Below, piece by piece: positions 16,603 through 25,513 of a stretch of DNA of 64,000 nt. The stretch spans positions 155,816 to 219,815 of the forward strand of contig JACPOB010000070.1 in NCBI GenBank assembly GCA_016185145.1. The letters run 5' to 3'. Both the position numbers and the translations under genes were made by a program. The notes under the pieces were generated by a model that did not search any database, had not been told where the DNA came from, and saw only the letters and a program-made list of their open reading frames with translations. Each line of letters begins with the position of its first letter. Position 1 is the first letter of the stretch. The DNA comes from Rhodospirillales bacterium. GTDB lineage: Bacteria > Pseudomonadota > Alphaproteobacteria > Reyranellales > Reyranellaceae.

Positions 16603-17493
16603 CTACACCTTCTTGCGCGCCATCGTGCCGAACAGGCCCTGCGGCCGTACCGCCAGCATGACCAGGAGCACGATGTAGGGCGCGGTGTCCTTGAAGCCGT
16701 CGGGCAGGGTGGCGCCGGCATAGAGCTCGATCAGGCCGATGACGATGCCGCCGACCAGGGCGCCCGGGATCGAGCCGAAGCCGCCCAGCACCGCGGCGGC
16801 GAACGCCTTCAGCGCGACCGCCAGGCCCATGTTGATGTCGATCAGGGTCACCGGCGCCAGCAGGATGCCGGCCGCTGCCGCCACGCCGGCCGAGATCGCC
16901 CAGATCAGGGAGAAGATCAGCTTGACCGGGATGCCCATGTAGTAGGCGGCGAGCTGGTTCTGGGAGGTCGCCTGCATGGCCACGCCGATGCGCGTGTGGT
17001 TGAAGAAGGCGTAGAGCACGCCGCACAGGATCAGCGTGCCGACCACGATCGAGATGTACTGGTGGCTGAGCGTGACGCCGCCGACCTGCCACACGCCGCT
17101 GAACGGCGTCGGCAGGGTGTAGATCTCCGAGCCCCAGGTGACGCTGGCGAAGGTGCGGAACATGGCGCCCAGCCCGATCGTCAGCATGACGATCGCGAAC
17201 TGCGGCTGGCCGATCACGTTGCGCAGGATCGTGGCGTCGAGCAGGGCGCCGAAGACGCCGATGGTCACCACCGAGATCAGGAAGGCGAGCCAGTAGTCGA
17301 GCCCCCACCAGACCACCGCCATGTAGGCGACGAAGGCGCCCAGCATGAGAAGGTCGCCCTGGGCGAAGTTGACCAGCTCGGTCGCCTTGTAGATGAGCAC
17401 GAACCCCAGAGCGACCAGGCCGTAAATGCACCCGACGGCCAGCCCGTTGAGGGTAAGCTGTAAGAAAGTAACCAGTTTCCGTCCCCTGCACAT
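16603..17493 (-). CDS. livH: ABC transporter permease LivH
   Basis: A 296-residue permease, first gene of the leftward HAAT cluster. Family blocks are clear: LNGLAVGCIYGLVALGFVLIY near the N-terminus, VNFAQGDLLMLGAF, and the C-terminal AAAVLGGFGSIPGALVGGI. It pairs with LivM to form the pore. The start is uncertain: the ATG at 17493 has no good ribosome binding site and adds MCRGRK, while AGGGGACGGAAA stands just before an in-frame CTG (leading to VTFLQLTLNG, the usual LivH start). The 110-base gap to the divergent acyl-CoA dehydrogenase gene probably holds promoters for both. Confidence 0.9.
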   Translation of the reverse strand: MCRGRKLVTFLQLTLNGLAVGCIYGLVALGFVLIYKATELVNFAQGDLLMLGAFVAYMAVVWWGLDYWLAFLISVVTIGVFGALLDATILRNVIGQPQFAIVMLTIGLGAMFRTFASVTWGSEIYTLPTPFSGVWQVGGVTLSHQYISIVVGTLILCGVLYAFFNHTRIGVAMQATSQNQLAAYYMGIPVKLIFSLIWAISAGVAAAAGILLAPVTLIDINMGLAVALKAFAAAVLGGFGSIPGALVGGIVIGLIELYAGATLPDGFKDTAPYIVLLVMLAVRPQGLFGTMARKKV

Positions 17494-17603
17494 GAGCGGT
17501 CTGTTGCCGCTTTTCTTTCCGCCAATATGAACGGCTGTTTAGCGCTGTCAACGCGCGATACGATGATCTCACGAAGTGTAACAACGGGACCGAGGAGTAC
17601 CCG

Positions 17604-18785
17604 ATGGCCATGGCCGATTCGCCCAAGCCCCTCTTGCCGGAGGTGGCGCCGCTCAGCCCGTTCTATACAGAAGAGCACGAGGCCTTCCGGCGCACGGTCC
17701 GCCGCTTCGTCGATCGCGAGATCATGCCCCATGTGGACCAGTGGGACGAGGCCGAGGAGTTCCCGCGCGAGCTCTACCGCAAGGCCTCGGCGGCAGGCCT
17801 GCTGCAACTCGGCTTTCCCGAGGAATATGGCGGCGTTCCCACCGATCCCTTCTTCGGCATCGTCAAGGCCGAGGAGATGGCGCGCCACGGCAGCGGCGGC
17901 CTGAACGCCAGCCTGAACAGCCACACGATCGGCTCGCCGCCGATTGCGGCGCTGGGTCCGGAATGGATGAAGCGCAAGGTCCTGCCCGAGGTTCTGGCCG
18001 GCGAGAAGATCAGCGCCCTTGCCATCACCGAACCGTCCGGAGGCTCGGACGTCGCCAACCTCAAGACCACGGCGCGCCGCGAGGGTGACCATTACGTGGT
18101 CAACGGCTCCAAGATGTTCATCACCTCGGGCATGCGCGCCGACTACTACACCGTGGCGGTGCGCACCGGCGGTCCGGGAGCGGGCGGCGTGTCGCTGCTC
18201 TTGATCGAGCGCGACCGCGAAGGGTTCGGCCGCACCAAGCTCAAGAAGATGGGCTGGTGGGCGTCGGACACCGCCCAGCTCTTCTTCGACAATGTCCGCG
18301 TGCCCATCGACAACCTGATCGGCCAGGAGAACAAGGGCTTCATCGGCATCATGCTGAACTTCAACCAGGAACGGCTCGGCATGTCGGCCGGCGCCTGCGG
18401 CTACGCCAGGGTCTGCCTCGATGAGGCGATCGCCTACGCCCGCGAGCGGCACACCTTCGGCAAGCCGCTGATCGCCAACCAGGTGGTGCGCCATCGCCTG
18501 GTCGACATGGCCATGCGCATCAATGCCGTGAAGTCGACGCTCGAGCTCTTGGCCTGGCGCGTGTCCCAGGGCGAGAAGCCGGTGGCGGAAATCTGCATGC
18601 TGAAGAACCTCGCGACCTCGACCATGGAGTTCTGCGCCAACGAGGCCATGCAGGTATTCGGCGGCGCGGGCTACCTGCGCGGCGCCAAGGTCGAGCGCAT
18701 CTATCGTGAGACAAAAGTGATGGCGATCGGCGGCGGCTCGGTCGAGATCATGAAGGACCTCGCCGCGCGGCAGATGGGATTGTAG
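17604..18785 (+). CDS. Acyl-CoA dehydrogenase
   Basis: A 393-residue flavin acyl-CoA dehydrogenase. The FAD/substrate block AITEPSGGSD is at 140-149, GSKMFITSG at 168-176, and the C-terminal AMQVFGGAGYLR is intact. The canonical catalytic Glu of the MCAD type (IYEGT) is replaced: the aligned stretch is VMAIGGGSVEI with G377 at the Glu position. E256 in NFNQERLG, on helix G, matches the position used as base in isovaleryl-CoA and long-chain enzymes. Two hotdog thioesterase genes follow within 10 bases and by overlap, so the trio may process and release one acyl-CoA. Confidence 0.9.
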   Translation: MAMADSPKPLLPEVAPLSPFYTEEHEAFRRTVRRFVDREIMPHVDQWDEAEEFPRELYRKASAAGLLQLGFPEEYGGVPTDPFFGIVKAEEMARHGSGGLNASLNSHTIGSPPIAALGPEWMKRKVLPEVLAGEKISALAITEPSGGSDVANLKTTARREGDHYVVNGSKMFITSGMRADYYTVAVRTGGPGAGGVSLLLIERDREGFGRTKLKKMGWWASDTAQLFFDNVRVPIDNLIGQENKGFIGIMLNFNQERLGMSAGACGYARVCLDEAIAYARERHTFGKPLIANQVVRHRLVDMAMRINAVKSTLELLAWRVSQGEKPVAEICMLKNLATSTMEFCANEAMQVFGGAGYLRGAKVERIYRETKVMAIGGGSVEIMKDLAARQMGL

Positions 18786-18794
18786 AAGGGGCGC

Positions 18795-19283
18795 ATGACC
18801 AGTCCCCTGAGCGATCCCGACCAGCGCATTGCCTTCTTCCAGCAGTGGTTTTCCGACACGATCCCGCACAGCAAGGCGCTCGGCCTGAAGATCATCGCGG
18901 TGCGCCGCGGCTTCGGCTCCATGCAGCTCGAGTGGCGTGAGGAGTTCGTCGGCAATCCCGAGACCGGCGTGCTGGCCGGTGGTCCGCTGACGGCGCTGAT
19001 GGACAGCTGCTGCGGCATGTCGGTCGCGACCATGCTCAAGGAGCCCGCGCCCTTCGCCACCCTCGACCTGCGCATCGACTACGTGCGGCCGGCAACGCCC
19101 GGCCAGGCGGTGATCGCCGAGGCCGAGTGCTATCGCATCACCCGCTCGGTCGCCTTCACACGTGCCTTCGCCCACCACGGCGACACCAAGGATCCGATCG
19201 CCGCGGCAGCCGGTACCTTCATGCTGGGCACCAAGGGCGAGGTGACGCGGCCGCAGACGATCGGCACGGAGGTCAAGCCATGA
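18795..19283 (+). CDS. Hotdog-fold thioesterase (PaaI-like), first of a pair
   Basis: A 162-residue single-hotdog protein. The core GGPLTALMDSCCGMSVATML (about 72-91) is the PaaI/4HBT catalytic helix, with D80 the expected acidic residue after HGG-like GGP; the strand TLDLRIDYVRPATPG follows. It probably hydrolyses acyl-CoA thioesters. It starts nine bases after the acyl-CoA dehydrogenase and its stop overlaps the next start (ATGA), indicating a tight operon. The usual HGG is AGG here, so the oxyanion-hole details may differ. Confidence 0.8.
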   Translation: MTSPLSDPDQRIAFFQQWFSDTIPHSKALGLKIIAVRRGFGSMQLEWREEFVGNPETGVLAGGPLTALMDSCCGMSVATMLKEPAPFATLDLRIDYVRPATPGQAVIAEAECYRITRSVAFTRAFAHHGDTKDPIAAAAGTFMLGTKGEVTRPQTIGTEVKP

Positions 19284-19738
19284 GCTCGCTGCTCGAAAAG
19301 CTGGCCGAAGTGCGCAAGTCGGGCGACGTCGCCAAGCTCGCCGAGGCGATCCCCTACGCGCGCTGGATGCGCATCGCGCCCGAGAACGGCACCGGCGAGC
19401 TTCTGACGCGCATGCGCTATCACGACGACCTTATCGGCAACACTTTCCTGCCGGCGATCCATGGTGGCACGCTGGGCGCCATGCTGGAGATGGCGGCGAT
19501 CTTCCATCTATTGTGGGAGACCGAGACGGAGACCGTACCGAAGATCGTCAACATCACCGTCGACTATTTGCGTTCAGCGCGGCCGGTCGACGTCATCGCC
19601 TGCGCCAAGGTGACCAAGCAGGGCCGGCGCATGGTCAACGTGTTCGCCGAGGCCTGGCAGGACGATCGCTCCAAGCCGGTCGCCACCGCCAACGCCCACT
19701 TCCTGATCAAGTCCGACGACGCGCCGCCGTCGCTTTGA
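19280..19738 (+). CDS. Hotdog-fold thioesterase (PaaI-like), second of a pair
   Basis: A 152-residue hotdog protein. IHGGTLGAMLEMAAIFHL (about 59-76) is the canonical HGG-containing helix, with E69 as catalytic acid instead of Asp, followed by the strand VNITVDYLRSARP. The ATG at 19280 overlaps the stop of the first thioesterase. The two are only distantly alike, so they may form a heteromer or act on different acyl-CoAs from the upstream dehydrogenase. Confidence 0.8.
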   Translation: MSSLLEKLAEVRKSGDVAKLAEAIPYARWMRIAPENGTGELLTRMRYHDDLIGNTFLPAIHGGTLGAMLEMAAIFHLLWETETETVPKIVNITVDYLRSARPVDVIACAKVTKQGRRMVNVFAEAWQDDRSKPVATANAHFLIKSDDAPPSL

Positions 19739-19750
19739 TGCTGGGGGTGT

Positions 19751-19860
19751 CATGTTCCTCTCCCCCTTGGGGGAGAGGCTAGGTGAGGGGCTGCAACACG
19801 AAGATCGTCTCCTGCATCACCCCCTCACCCAACCTCTCCCCCAAGGGGGAGAGGAGCATG
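19751..19860. repeat. Palindromic repeat (CTCTCCCCCTTGGGGGAGAG type)
   Basis: Outer arms CATG(C/T)TCCTCTCCCCC are inverted at the two ends, each arm being itself a CTCTCCCCC-TT-GGGGGAGAG hairpin, with GGTGAGGGG/CCCCTCACC inside. It separates convergent genes and may act as a bidirectional terminator. Confidence 0.75.
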
Positions 19861-19862
19861 AA

Positions 19863-20360
19863 TCACCGCGGCAGGTTGTCGAGATCGACGCCGTAGCGCT
19901 CGGCGTGGCGCTTCATGTAGACGCCGCGCGCCTCGACCGGCTTGCCGGTCACGGCGGCCTCGACCATGTCGAGGTAGATGTGCCAGCCCATGGCGTTCAC
20001 CTTCACGAACTGCTCGAGCACCGGCAGGTGGGTCAGTGTCAGGAGGGTGCCGCTGTCCTGGGGACCGAGCTCCAGCGTGAGGTACGATTCGGGATAGGGC
20101 GAGCTCTCGTCGCTCGAGCCGAACACGTTCCAGCTGTAGCTGAGTTTGCGCGGTGGCTGCCATTGCGTGACGGTTCCGCGAATGTGGTTGCCCATCAGCC
20201 GCACGGTGCCGCCGACCCTGCCTTCCAGCACGCCGTCGCCGTACCACGCCGGCAGGCGCGTGAAATCGGTCAGGACGGCCCAGACCTTGGCCGGCGCCGC
20301 CGCCAGCGGCCAATCGAAGCGCACCATATGCGCATGTGTGAAATGCGCGTCGTGGCTCAT
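19863..20360 (-). CDS. SRPBCC (START/Bet v1-like) family protein
   Basis: A 165-residue SRPBCC-fold protein resembling AHSA1/polyketide-cyclase-like members: FDWPLAAAPAKVWAVLTDF opens the first strand and helix, YGDGVLEGRVGGTVRLMGN and LSYSWNVFGSSDESSPYP form the sheet, and a long C-terminal helix contains GWHIYLDMVEAAV. Such proteins bind hydrophobic ligands; the function here is unknown. Divergent from the transglutaminase gene with 36 bases between starts, so promoters overlap. Confidence 0.75.
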   Translation of the reverse strand: MSHDAHFTHAHMVRFDWPLAAAPAKVWAVLTDFTRLPAWYGDGVLEGRVGGTVRLMGNHIRGTVTQWQPPRKLSYSWNVFGSSDESSPYPESYLTLELGPQDSGTLLTLTHLPVLEQFVKVNAMGWHIYLDMVEAAVTGKPVEARGVYMKRHAERYGVDLDNLPR

Positions 20361-20396
20361 GTACTTTTTCCGCAGGTGCAGTAGACAACGCCCGGC

Positions 20397-21137
20397 ATGG
20401 ATTACGACTCCCTCAGGACCGACCGCGATGACGTGGTGCGGGATGGCTGCGATTTCGAGGCCTACCGGCGGCCGGGCGCCCTGATCGATTCAGACCACCC
20501 CAAGATCACGGCCTATGCAAGGCAGGTTGCGGGCGAAGGCGGTGACCGGGAAAGGGCGCTGCGCCTCTATTACGCCGTGCGCGATGGCCTGCGCTACGAC
20601 CCCTACAACACCCCGATGAAGCGCGAAGCCTACCGCGCCAGCACCACGCTTGCGGCGCGGCATGGATACTGCGTGAACAAGGCGGGGTTGATGGCGGCGG
20701 TGTGTCGTGCCGTCGGCATCCCGGCCCGCGTCGGCTACGCCGACGTGCGCAATCACATGACCACCAAGCGGCTTTCGGACCTGATGGGCTCCGACACCTT
20801 CTATTACCACGGCTACACCGAGGTCTGGCTCGACAGCCGCTGGATCAAGGCCACGCCCGCCTTCAACAAGGAGCTGACCGAGCGCTTCGGGCTGAAGCCG
20901 CTCGAATGGGACGCCGAGACCGATTCGATCTATCACCCGTTCGACCTCAGCGGCCGGCGCCACATGGAGTATCTCGCCTATCGCGGTGTCTTCGCCGACA
21001 TCCCGTTCGACGAGATCCGCTCCGCCTTTCGTCATTACTATCCTCGCATGACGCGCGCCCAGGAGGAGATGCCCATCGGCGGCAGCCTCGGTGGCGACTT
21101 TGGCGCGGAAGGTGCTGAAGAAGCCGCCAAGAAGTGA
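20397..21137 (+). CDS. Transglutaminase-like domain protein (cysteine-protease fold)
   Basis: A 246-residue protein with a bacterial transglutaminase-like core. Catalytic C92 lies in RHGYCVNKA and H138 in YYHGYTEVWL. The third residue of the triad, normally the Asp of 'vDpt', appears to be replaced at A152 (IKATPAFN), as in a known subgroup. No signal peptide, so cytoplasmic. Bacterial members act as peptidases or amidases, or are of unknown role. Its stop overlaps the GTG start of the following MFS exporter (GTGA), coupling the two. Confidence 0.8.
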   Translation: MDYDSLRTDRDDVVRDGCDFEAYRRPGALIDSDHPKITAYARQVAGEGGDRERALRLYYAVRDGLRYDPYNTPMKREAYRASTTLAARHGYCVNKAGLMAAVCRAVGIPARVGYADVRNHMTTKRLSDLMGSDTFYYHGYTEVWLDSRWIKATPAFNKELTERFGLKPLEWDAETDSIYHPFDLSGRRHMEYLAYRGVFADIPFDEIRSAFRHYYPRMTRAQEEMPIGGSLGGDFGAEGAEEAAKK

Positions 21138-22348
21138 GTCTCGCTCCGCGTTCCTTCGGCTACGTCGCCCTGTTGGTGGCGTTGGGCAGCTTTGGCCCGT
21201 TGACCATGAGCATCTACACGCCCGTGATGCCCTCGGTCGGCGCATCGCTGGGCGCCGGCGCCGACAGCGTCAAACTCACGCTCACCACCTACATGCTGGG
21301 CTTCGCCGTCGGCCAGCTCTTCTACGGCCCGCTCAGCGACCGCTTCGGCCGCCGCCCGGTGCTTTTAGGCGGGCTGATCTTTTTCACCATGGCGACCTTC
21401 GCCTGTTCGTTCGCCCCCTCGATCGGCGGGCTGATTGGCCTGCGCATCCTGCAGGGGCTGGGCGCTGCTTCGGGCTCGGTGATCGGCCGGGCGCTCACGC
21501 GCGATGCCTATACCTTCCAGGAGATGCCGCTGGTCATGAGCTGGATCTCGCTCGGCCAGAACATCGCGCCCTCGCTGGCGCCGACCTTGGGCGGCTTTCT
21601 GGGCGAATGGGCGAGCTGGCGCGCGACCTTCTGGTTCGTCGGCGGCTTCGGCACGCTGCTGCTCGGCGTCGTGCTGTTCGGACTGAAGGAAACCAACAAG
21701 TACCGCAGCGAGCGCCTCGACCTCGGCCACCTGCTGCGCGGTTCGGGCCAGATGCTGCGCGAGCGCCAGTTCCTCGGCAACGTGCTGACGCTCGGCTTCG
21801 CCTTCGCCATCAACTTCGGCATGTTGGCGGGCGTTCCCTTCATTCTGCAGGACCATCTCGGCTTCTCGCCGCAGGAGTTCGGCCTGATCGTGCTGCTGTC
21901 GGTCGCCGGCTTCACCGCGGGCACCGTGGTGAACAACCGCCTGATCGGCCGCGTCGCGCCGATCGCCATCATGCGGGCCTCCGGCTGGTTCCATGTCGCG
22001 GCGCTGTCGGTGATGGCGGCCCTGTCGCTGAGCGGCGTCGTCACCTGGTGGGCGATCATCGGCCCGCACGTGGTGCTGAGCTTCGGCACGGGCATGATCG
22101 TGGCCAGCGCCAATGCCGGCGCCGTCGGCATGTTCCCCAAGCTCGCCGGCACGGCGTCGTCGCTGGCGGGCCTCGCGCAGATGGGCATGGGCGCCATGGG
22201 CACGGTCACCGTCGCCGCGCTCACCGTCATCGGCAGCCGCTATGTCGCCATGCCCCTGGTGATCGGCCTGATGCCGTTCGCGCTGGCGACCGTGCTCAGC
22301 GCCCGGCTGCTGCGCCCGTCACGGACGCACGCGGTCAAGCCCGACTGA
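21134..22348 (+). CDS. MFS drug-efflux transporter, Bcr/CflA type
   Basis: A 404-residue 12-helix transporter. The start motif LVALGSFGPLTMSIYTPVMP and the loop 2-3 motif GPLSDRFGRRPVLLGG mark the Bcr/CflA branch of drug:proton antiporters. The motif C region is GRALTRDAYTFQEMPLVMSW. The start is a GTG overlapping the transglutaminase stop. Its last 14 bases overlap the convergent methyltransferase gene. A role in export of a drug or dipeptide is the family default; the coupling to a transglutaminase-like protein could reflect peptide processing and export. Confidence 0.88.
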   Translation: MSLAPRSFGYVALLVALGSFGPLTMSIYTPVMPSVGASLGAGADSVKLTLTTYMLGFAVGQLFYGPLSDRFGRRPVLLGGLIFFTMATFACSFAPSIGGLIGLRILQGLGAASGSVIGRALTRDAYTFQEMPLVMSWISLGQNIAPSLAPTLGGFLGEWASWRATFWFVGGFGTLLLGVVLFGLKETNKYRSERLDLGHLLRGSGQMLRERQFLGNVLTLGFAFAINFGMLAGVPFILQDHLGFSPQEFGLIVLLSVAGFTAGTVVNNRLIGRVAPIAIMRASGWFHVAALSVMAALSLSGVVTWWAIIGPHVVLSFGTGMIVASANAGAVGMFPKLAGTASSLAGLAQMGMGAMGTVTVAALTVIGSRYVAMPLVIGLMPFALATVLSARLLRPSRTHAVKPD

Positions 22349-23159
22349 TGATCTCGACCGGCGCGAACAGGCCGCGCTGGACTCCGCCCATCATGTTGGC
22401 GACCTTCTGCGGCGCCGTCGCGCCCATCACGATCTGCAGGCCGGGCGCGGGCGGGCCGCCGGCCGCCATGCGCTGGCGCATCTGGGCGAAGGACGCGAGC
22501 GCGAAGTCGCGGCGATTGCGTTCCGTCACCACGCTGAAGCCTGCCACGGCCAGATCCTTCCGGTAGGTCTCGGCCGAGGCGATGAAGTTGGTCTCCGGTC
22601 CCGCCGACCACGGCACCGGATAGGGGAAGTCGCCATCACCCTCGAGCATCACGTCATAGATGGCGAACAGGCCGCCGGGCTTCAGCACACGGTACACCTC
22701 GGCGAACGCGGTCTTCTTGTCGGCGATGTTCATGCCGACATGCAGCATGTATGCGCCGTCGAAAGCGCGATTGCCGAAGGGCAATGCCGATGCGCTCGCC
22801 ACGCGGTAGGCGGTGGTGTCGGCGAGCCCGACGCGGCGCGACAGGCTGGTGGCGACGTCCACGTACTCCGGGGTGAGGTCGATGCCCTGGACGTGCCAGC
22901 CGCGTTCCTCCGCGAAGAAGCGGGACGGGCCACCCAGCCCGCTGCCCACGTCGAGGACGCGCGCGCCGCTCGGCAAGTCGAGCTGCGCCGAAAGGTCCTT
23001 GGTCGCCTGCCGGCCGCCGATATGGAATTCGTCGACGGGCGCCAGGTCGGCGGATGTGAGCGTGCCCGGATTCTTGCCGGCGCCGGCAAGCGCCGCGAGG
23101 ATCTCCGCCTCCAAGGTTCCATGCGCGTAGTGCTGTGCGATGTTCTGGTCGAGGGCCAT
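22335..23159 (-). CDS. SAM-dependent methyltransferase (class I, UbiE/sterol-methyltransferase-like)
   Basis: A 274-residue class I methyltransferase. Motif I VLDVGSGLGGPSRFF begins at residue 68, GIDLTPEYV gives the acidic residue that binds the ribose, and the post-motif VLKPGGLFAIYDVM is clear. The layout resembles sarcosine/dimethylglycine or gamma-tocopherol type methyltransferases, where GLGGP is typical. The substrate is unknown, probably a small molecule. The ATG at 23159 begins the domain. Convergent with the MFS gene (14-base overlap) and divergent from the SDR at 23287. Confidence 0.82.
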   Translation of the reverse strand: MALDQNIAQHYAHGTLEAEILAALAGAGKNPGTLTSADLAPVDEFHIGGRQATKDLSAQLDLPSGARVLDVGSGLGGPSRFFAEERGWHVQGIDLTPEYVDVATSLSRRVGLADTTAYRVASASALPFGNRAFDGAYMLHVGMNIADKKTAFAEVYRVLKPGGLFAIYDVMLEGDGDFPYPVPWSAGPETNFIASAETYRKDLAVAGFSVVTERNRRDFALASFAQMRQRMAAGGPPAPGLQIVMGATAPQKVANMMGGVQRGLFAPVEIISRA

Positions 23160-23286
23160 CGTGCGCTCCGGTTCCGCCGAGCAAATCCCGGAACGGGATC
23201 GGCGGCAAGGTCGCAAGGGTGAGGCTTCCCGCCGCCATCGCACCTGATGTACATGCTGCTGCAGGAGTTCATGACGGAGGAAGACG

Positions 23287-24204
23287 ATGGCCAACATGCT
23301 GAAGGACAAGGTCGTTCTGGTGACCGGCGCAGGCGGCGGCATCGGCCGCGAGATGGCGCTGCTGGCGGCCAAGGAAGGCGCCGCCGTCGTGGTCAACGAC
23401 CTGGGCGGCGCGGTCGATGGCGAGGGCGGTGGCAGCACGTCGCCGGCACAGAAGGTCGTCGACGAGATCAAGGCGGCCGGCGGCAAGGCCGTGGCCAATG
23501 GCGACAGCGTCGCCGATCCCGCCGGCGCCGAGCGCATGGTCAAGGCCGCCGTCGAGAACTTCGGCAAGATCGACGGCGTCATCAACAACGCCGGCATCCT
23601 GCGCGACCGCATCTTCCATCGCATGAGCCACGTCGACTGGAAGATGGTGATCGACGTGCACCTGAACGGCGCCTTCAACGTCAGCCGCGCTACGGCCAAC
23701 TACTTCAAGGAGCAGAAGTCGGGCGCCTTCGTGCACTTCACCTCGACCTCGGGTCTGGTGGGCAACTTCGGCCAGGCGAATTACTCGGCGGCCAAGATGG
23801 GCATCATCGGCCTGTCGCGCTCGATCGCGCTGGACATGGCGGCGTTCAACGTCCGCTCCAACTGCATCTCGCCCTTCGCCTGGACGCGCATGATCGGCAC
23901 CATTCCGGCCGACACCGACGCCCAGAAGGCGCGCCTCGAGCGCTCCAAGAGGATGACGCCGGCCAAGATCGCGCCCATGGCGGTGTTCCTGCTGAGCGAC
24001 GCGGCCGACGGCATCACCTCGCAGATCTTCGGCGTGCGCATGAACGAGATCATGCTGTTCAACGCCAACCGCCCGGTGCGCTCGGTGCACAACTCCGAGG
24101 GCTGGACCTTGGAGGCGATCGCCGAGCACGCCGTGCCGTCGATGAAGCCCTACTTCACCGACATGAAGCGCTCACCGGAATACTTCACTTGGGACCCGGT
24201 CTGA
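23287..24204 (+). CDS. SDR (3-hydroxyacyl-CoA dehydrogenase domain of MFE-2 type)
   Basis: A 305-residue SDR resembling the dehydrogenase domain of peroxisomal multifunctional enzyme type 2 (HSD17B4). TGAGGGIG is at 13-20, VVNDLGGAVDGEGGG (36-50) is the MFE-2-like loop after the second strand, NNAGILRDR (about 100-108) is a hallmark, and the active site is in STSGLVGNFGQANYSAAK. The C-terminal extension (SVHNSEGWTLEAIAEHAVP) is also MFE-2-like. The likely reaction is oxidation of a (3R)-hydroxyacyl-CoA. GGAGG lies eight bases before the start. Confidence 0.85.
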   Translation: MANMLKDKVVLVTGAGGGIGREMALLAAKEGAAVVVNDLGGAVDGEGGGSTSPAQKVVDEIKAAGGKAVANGDSVADPAGAERMVKAAVENFGKIDGVINNAGILRDRIFHRMSHVDWKMVIDVHLNGAFNVSRATANYFKEQKSGAFVHFTSTSGLVGNFGQANYSAAKMGIIGLSRSIALDMAAFNVRSNCISPFAWTRMIGTIPADTDAQKARLERSKRMTPAKIAPMAVFLLSDAADGITSQIFGVRMNEIMLFNANRPVRSVHNSEGWTLEAIAEHAVPSMKPYFTDMKRSPEYFTWDPV

Positions 24205-24215
24205 TCTGCCCTTTG

Positions 24216-24325
24216 CCTCATCCTGAGGAGCGGCCCCAACGGGCCGCGTCTCGAAGGATGGGAACCCGCACCGTGTGTGATCCCACCCTTCGAGACGGGC
24301 GCTTCGCGCCCTCCTCAGGGTGAGG
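24216..24325. repeat. Type C palindromic repeat (second full copy)
   Basis: CCTCATCCTGAGGAGCGG...CGTCTCGAAGGATGGG and the inverted half CCACCCTTCGAGACGG...CCTCCTCAGGGTGAGG. It has the same layout as 9097-9206; the inner hairpins (GCGGCCCC-AACG-GGGCCGC versus GCGCCC-GAA-GGGCGC) differ in sequence but keep pairing. Confidence 0.8.
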
Positions 24326-24343
24326 CGTTTTCGATGGAGTGAC

Positions 24344-25507
24344 ATGCCAATGGCCGAGGTCCGCAAGAACGAACCGAAGATCGATGCCGACGAGGTGCTC
24401 GCCGGCATCGTCGAGTGGGTGTCGATCGAAAGCCCGAGCCATGACGGCAAGTCCGTCAACAAGGTCGTCGACCATGTCGAGGGCCAGTTCCGCGACCTCG
24501 GGCTGAAGCTCGAGCGCGTTCCCGGCCGCGACGGCTTCGGCGACATCCTGGAGTGCAAGACGACGCCGGAGATGAGCCAGGGCGACGGCAAGGGCATCCT
24601 GGTGCTGGCCCATCTCGACACCGTGCATCCCATCGGCATGATCGAGCGGGACCTCAAGGTCCGCCGCGAAGGCGACAGCGTCTTCGGGCCCGGCATCTAC
24701 GACATGAAGGCCGGCGGCTACATCGCCTACTATGCGCTGCGCCATCTGGTGCGCCAGGGCAAGAAGACCAAGCTGCCGGTCACCTTCCTGTTCATTCCCG
24801 AAGAGGAAGTCGGCAGCCCGACCTCGCGCACGCGCATCGAAGAGGCGGCCCGCGGCCACAAGTACGCGCTGGTCATGGAGCCCGGCCGCGACGGCGACCG
24901 CGTCGTCACCTCGCGCAAGGGAGTCGGCCGCTTCACTCTCACGGTGAAGGGCACGGCGAGCCATGCCGGCGTGCGCCACCAGGACGGCCGCAGCGCCATC
25001 CACGAGATGGCCCGGCAAATCATGCGCATCGAGGCGAAGACCGACTATGCGCGCGGCATCACCTGCAATGTCGGCCTGATCGAGGGCGGCAGCGGCGTCA
25101 ATGTCGTGCCGGCGGAGTGCAAGATCGACGTCGATCTGCGCGTGCCGAGCCAGCAGCTCGCCGAGGAGATGACGCACTGGTTCCTGAACCTCGAGCCGAT
25201 CGGCAACGACGTGACCTTGACGGTCGAGGGCGAGATGAACCGGCCGCCCTACCAGAAGGACGCGGGCATCACGGCGCTGTTCGAAAAGGCGCAGTCGATC
25301 TACCGCGAGATCGGCAAGGAGCTTTTGGACGTGCCGCTGACCGGTGGCGGCAGCGACGGCAACTTCACCGCCGCACTGGGCATCCCGACGCTCGACGGTC
25401 TCGGCGCCGACGGCAAGGGCGCGCATGCGGCCTTCGAGCAGATCTATTACTCGTCGCTGGTGCCGCGCACCTATCTCTGCACGCGGCTGCTCGAGACGCT
25501 GGACTAG
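24344..25507 (+). CDS. M20-family metallopeptidase (glutamate carboxypeptidase-like)
   Basis: A 387-residue dizinc M20 peptidase. H90 and D92 (AHLDTVHP), D120 (YDMKAGG) and E153/E154 (PEEEVGS) supply the metal site; GTASHAGV lies in the dimerisation domain, and H359 or thereabouts (GKGAHAAFE) completes it. The order and the MEPGRDG block fit the CPG2/glutamate-carboxypeptidase branch. No signal peptide, so cytoplasmic; it probably hydrolyses N-acyl amino acids or dipeptides. The ATG at 24344 has GGAG four bases upstream; the ATG at 24350 is an alternative. Confidence 0.85.
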   Translation: MPMAEVRKNEPKIDADEVLAGIVEWVSIESPSHDGKSVNKVVDHVEGQFRDLGLKLERVPGRDGFGDILECKTTPEMSQGDGKGILVLAHLDTVHPIGMIERDLKVRREGDSVFGPGIYDMKAGGYIAYYALRHLVRQGKKTKLPVTFLFIPEEEVGSPTSRTRIEEAARGHKYALVMEPGRDGDRVVTSRKGVGRFTLTVKGTASHAGVRHQDGRSAIHEMARQIMRIEAKTDYARGITCNVGLIEGGSGVNVVPAECKIDVDLRVPSQQLAEEMTHWFLNLEPIGNDVTLTVEGEMNRPPYQKDAGITALFEKAQSIYREIGKELLDVPLTGGGSDGNFTAALGIPTLDGLGADGKGAHAAFEQIYYSSLVPRTYLCTRLLETLD

Positions 25508-25513
25508 CTCTTG

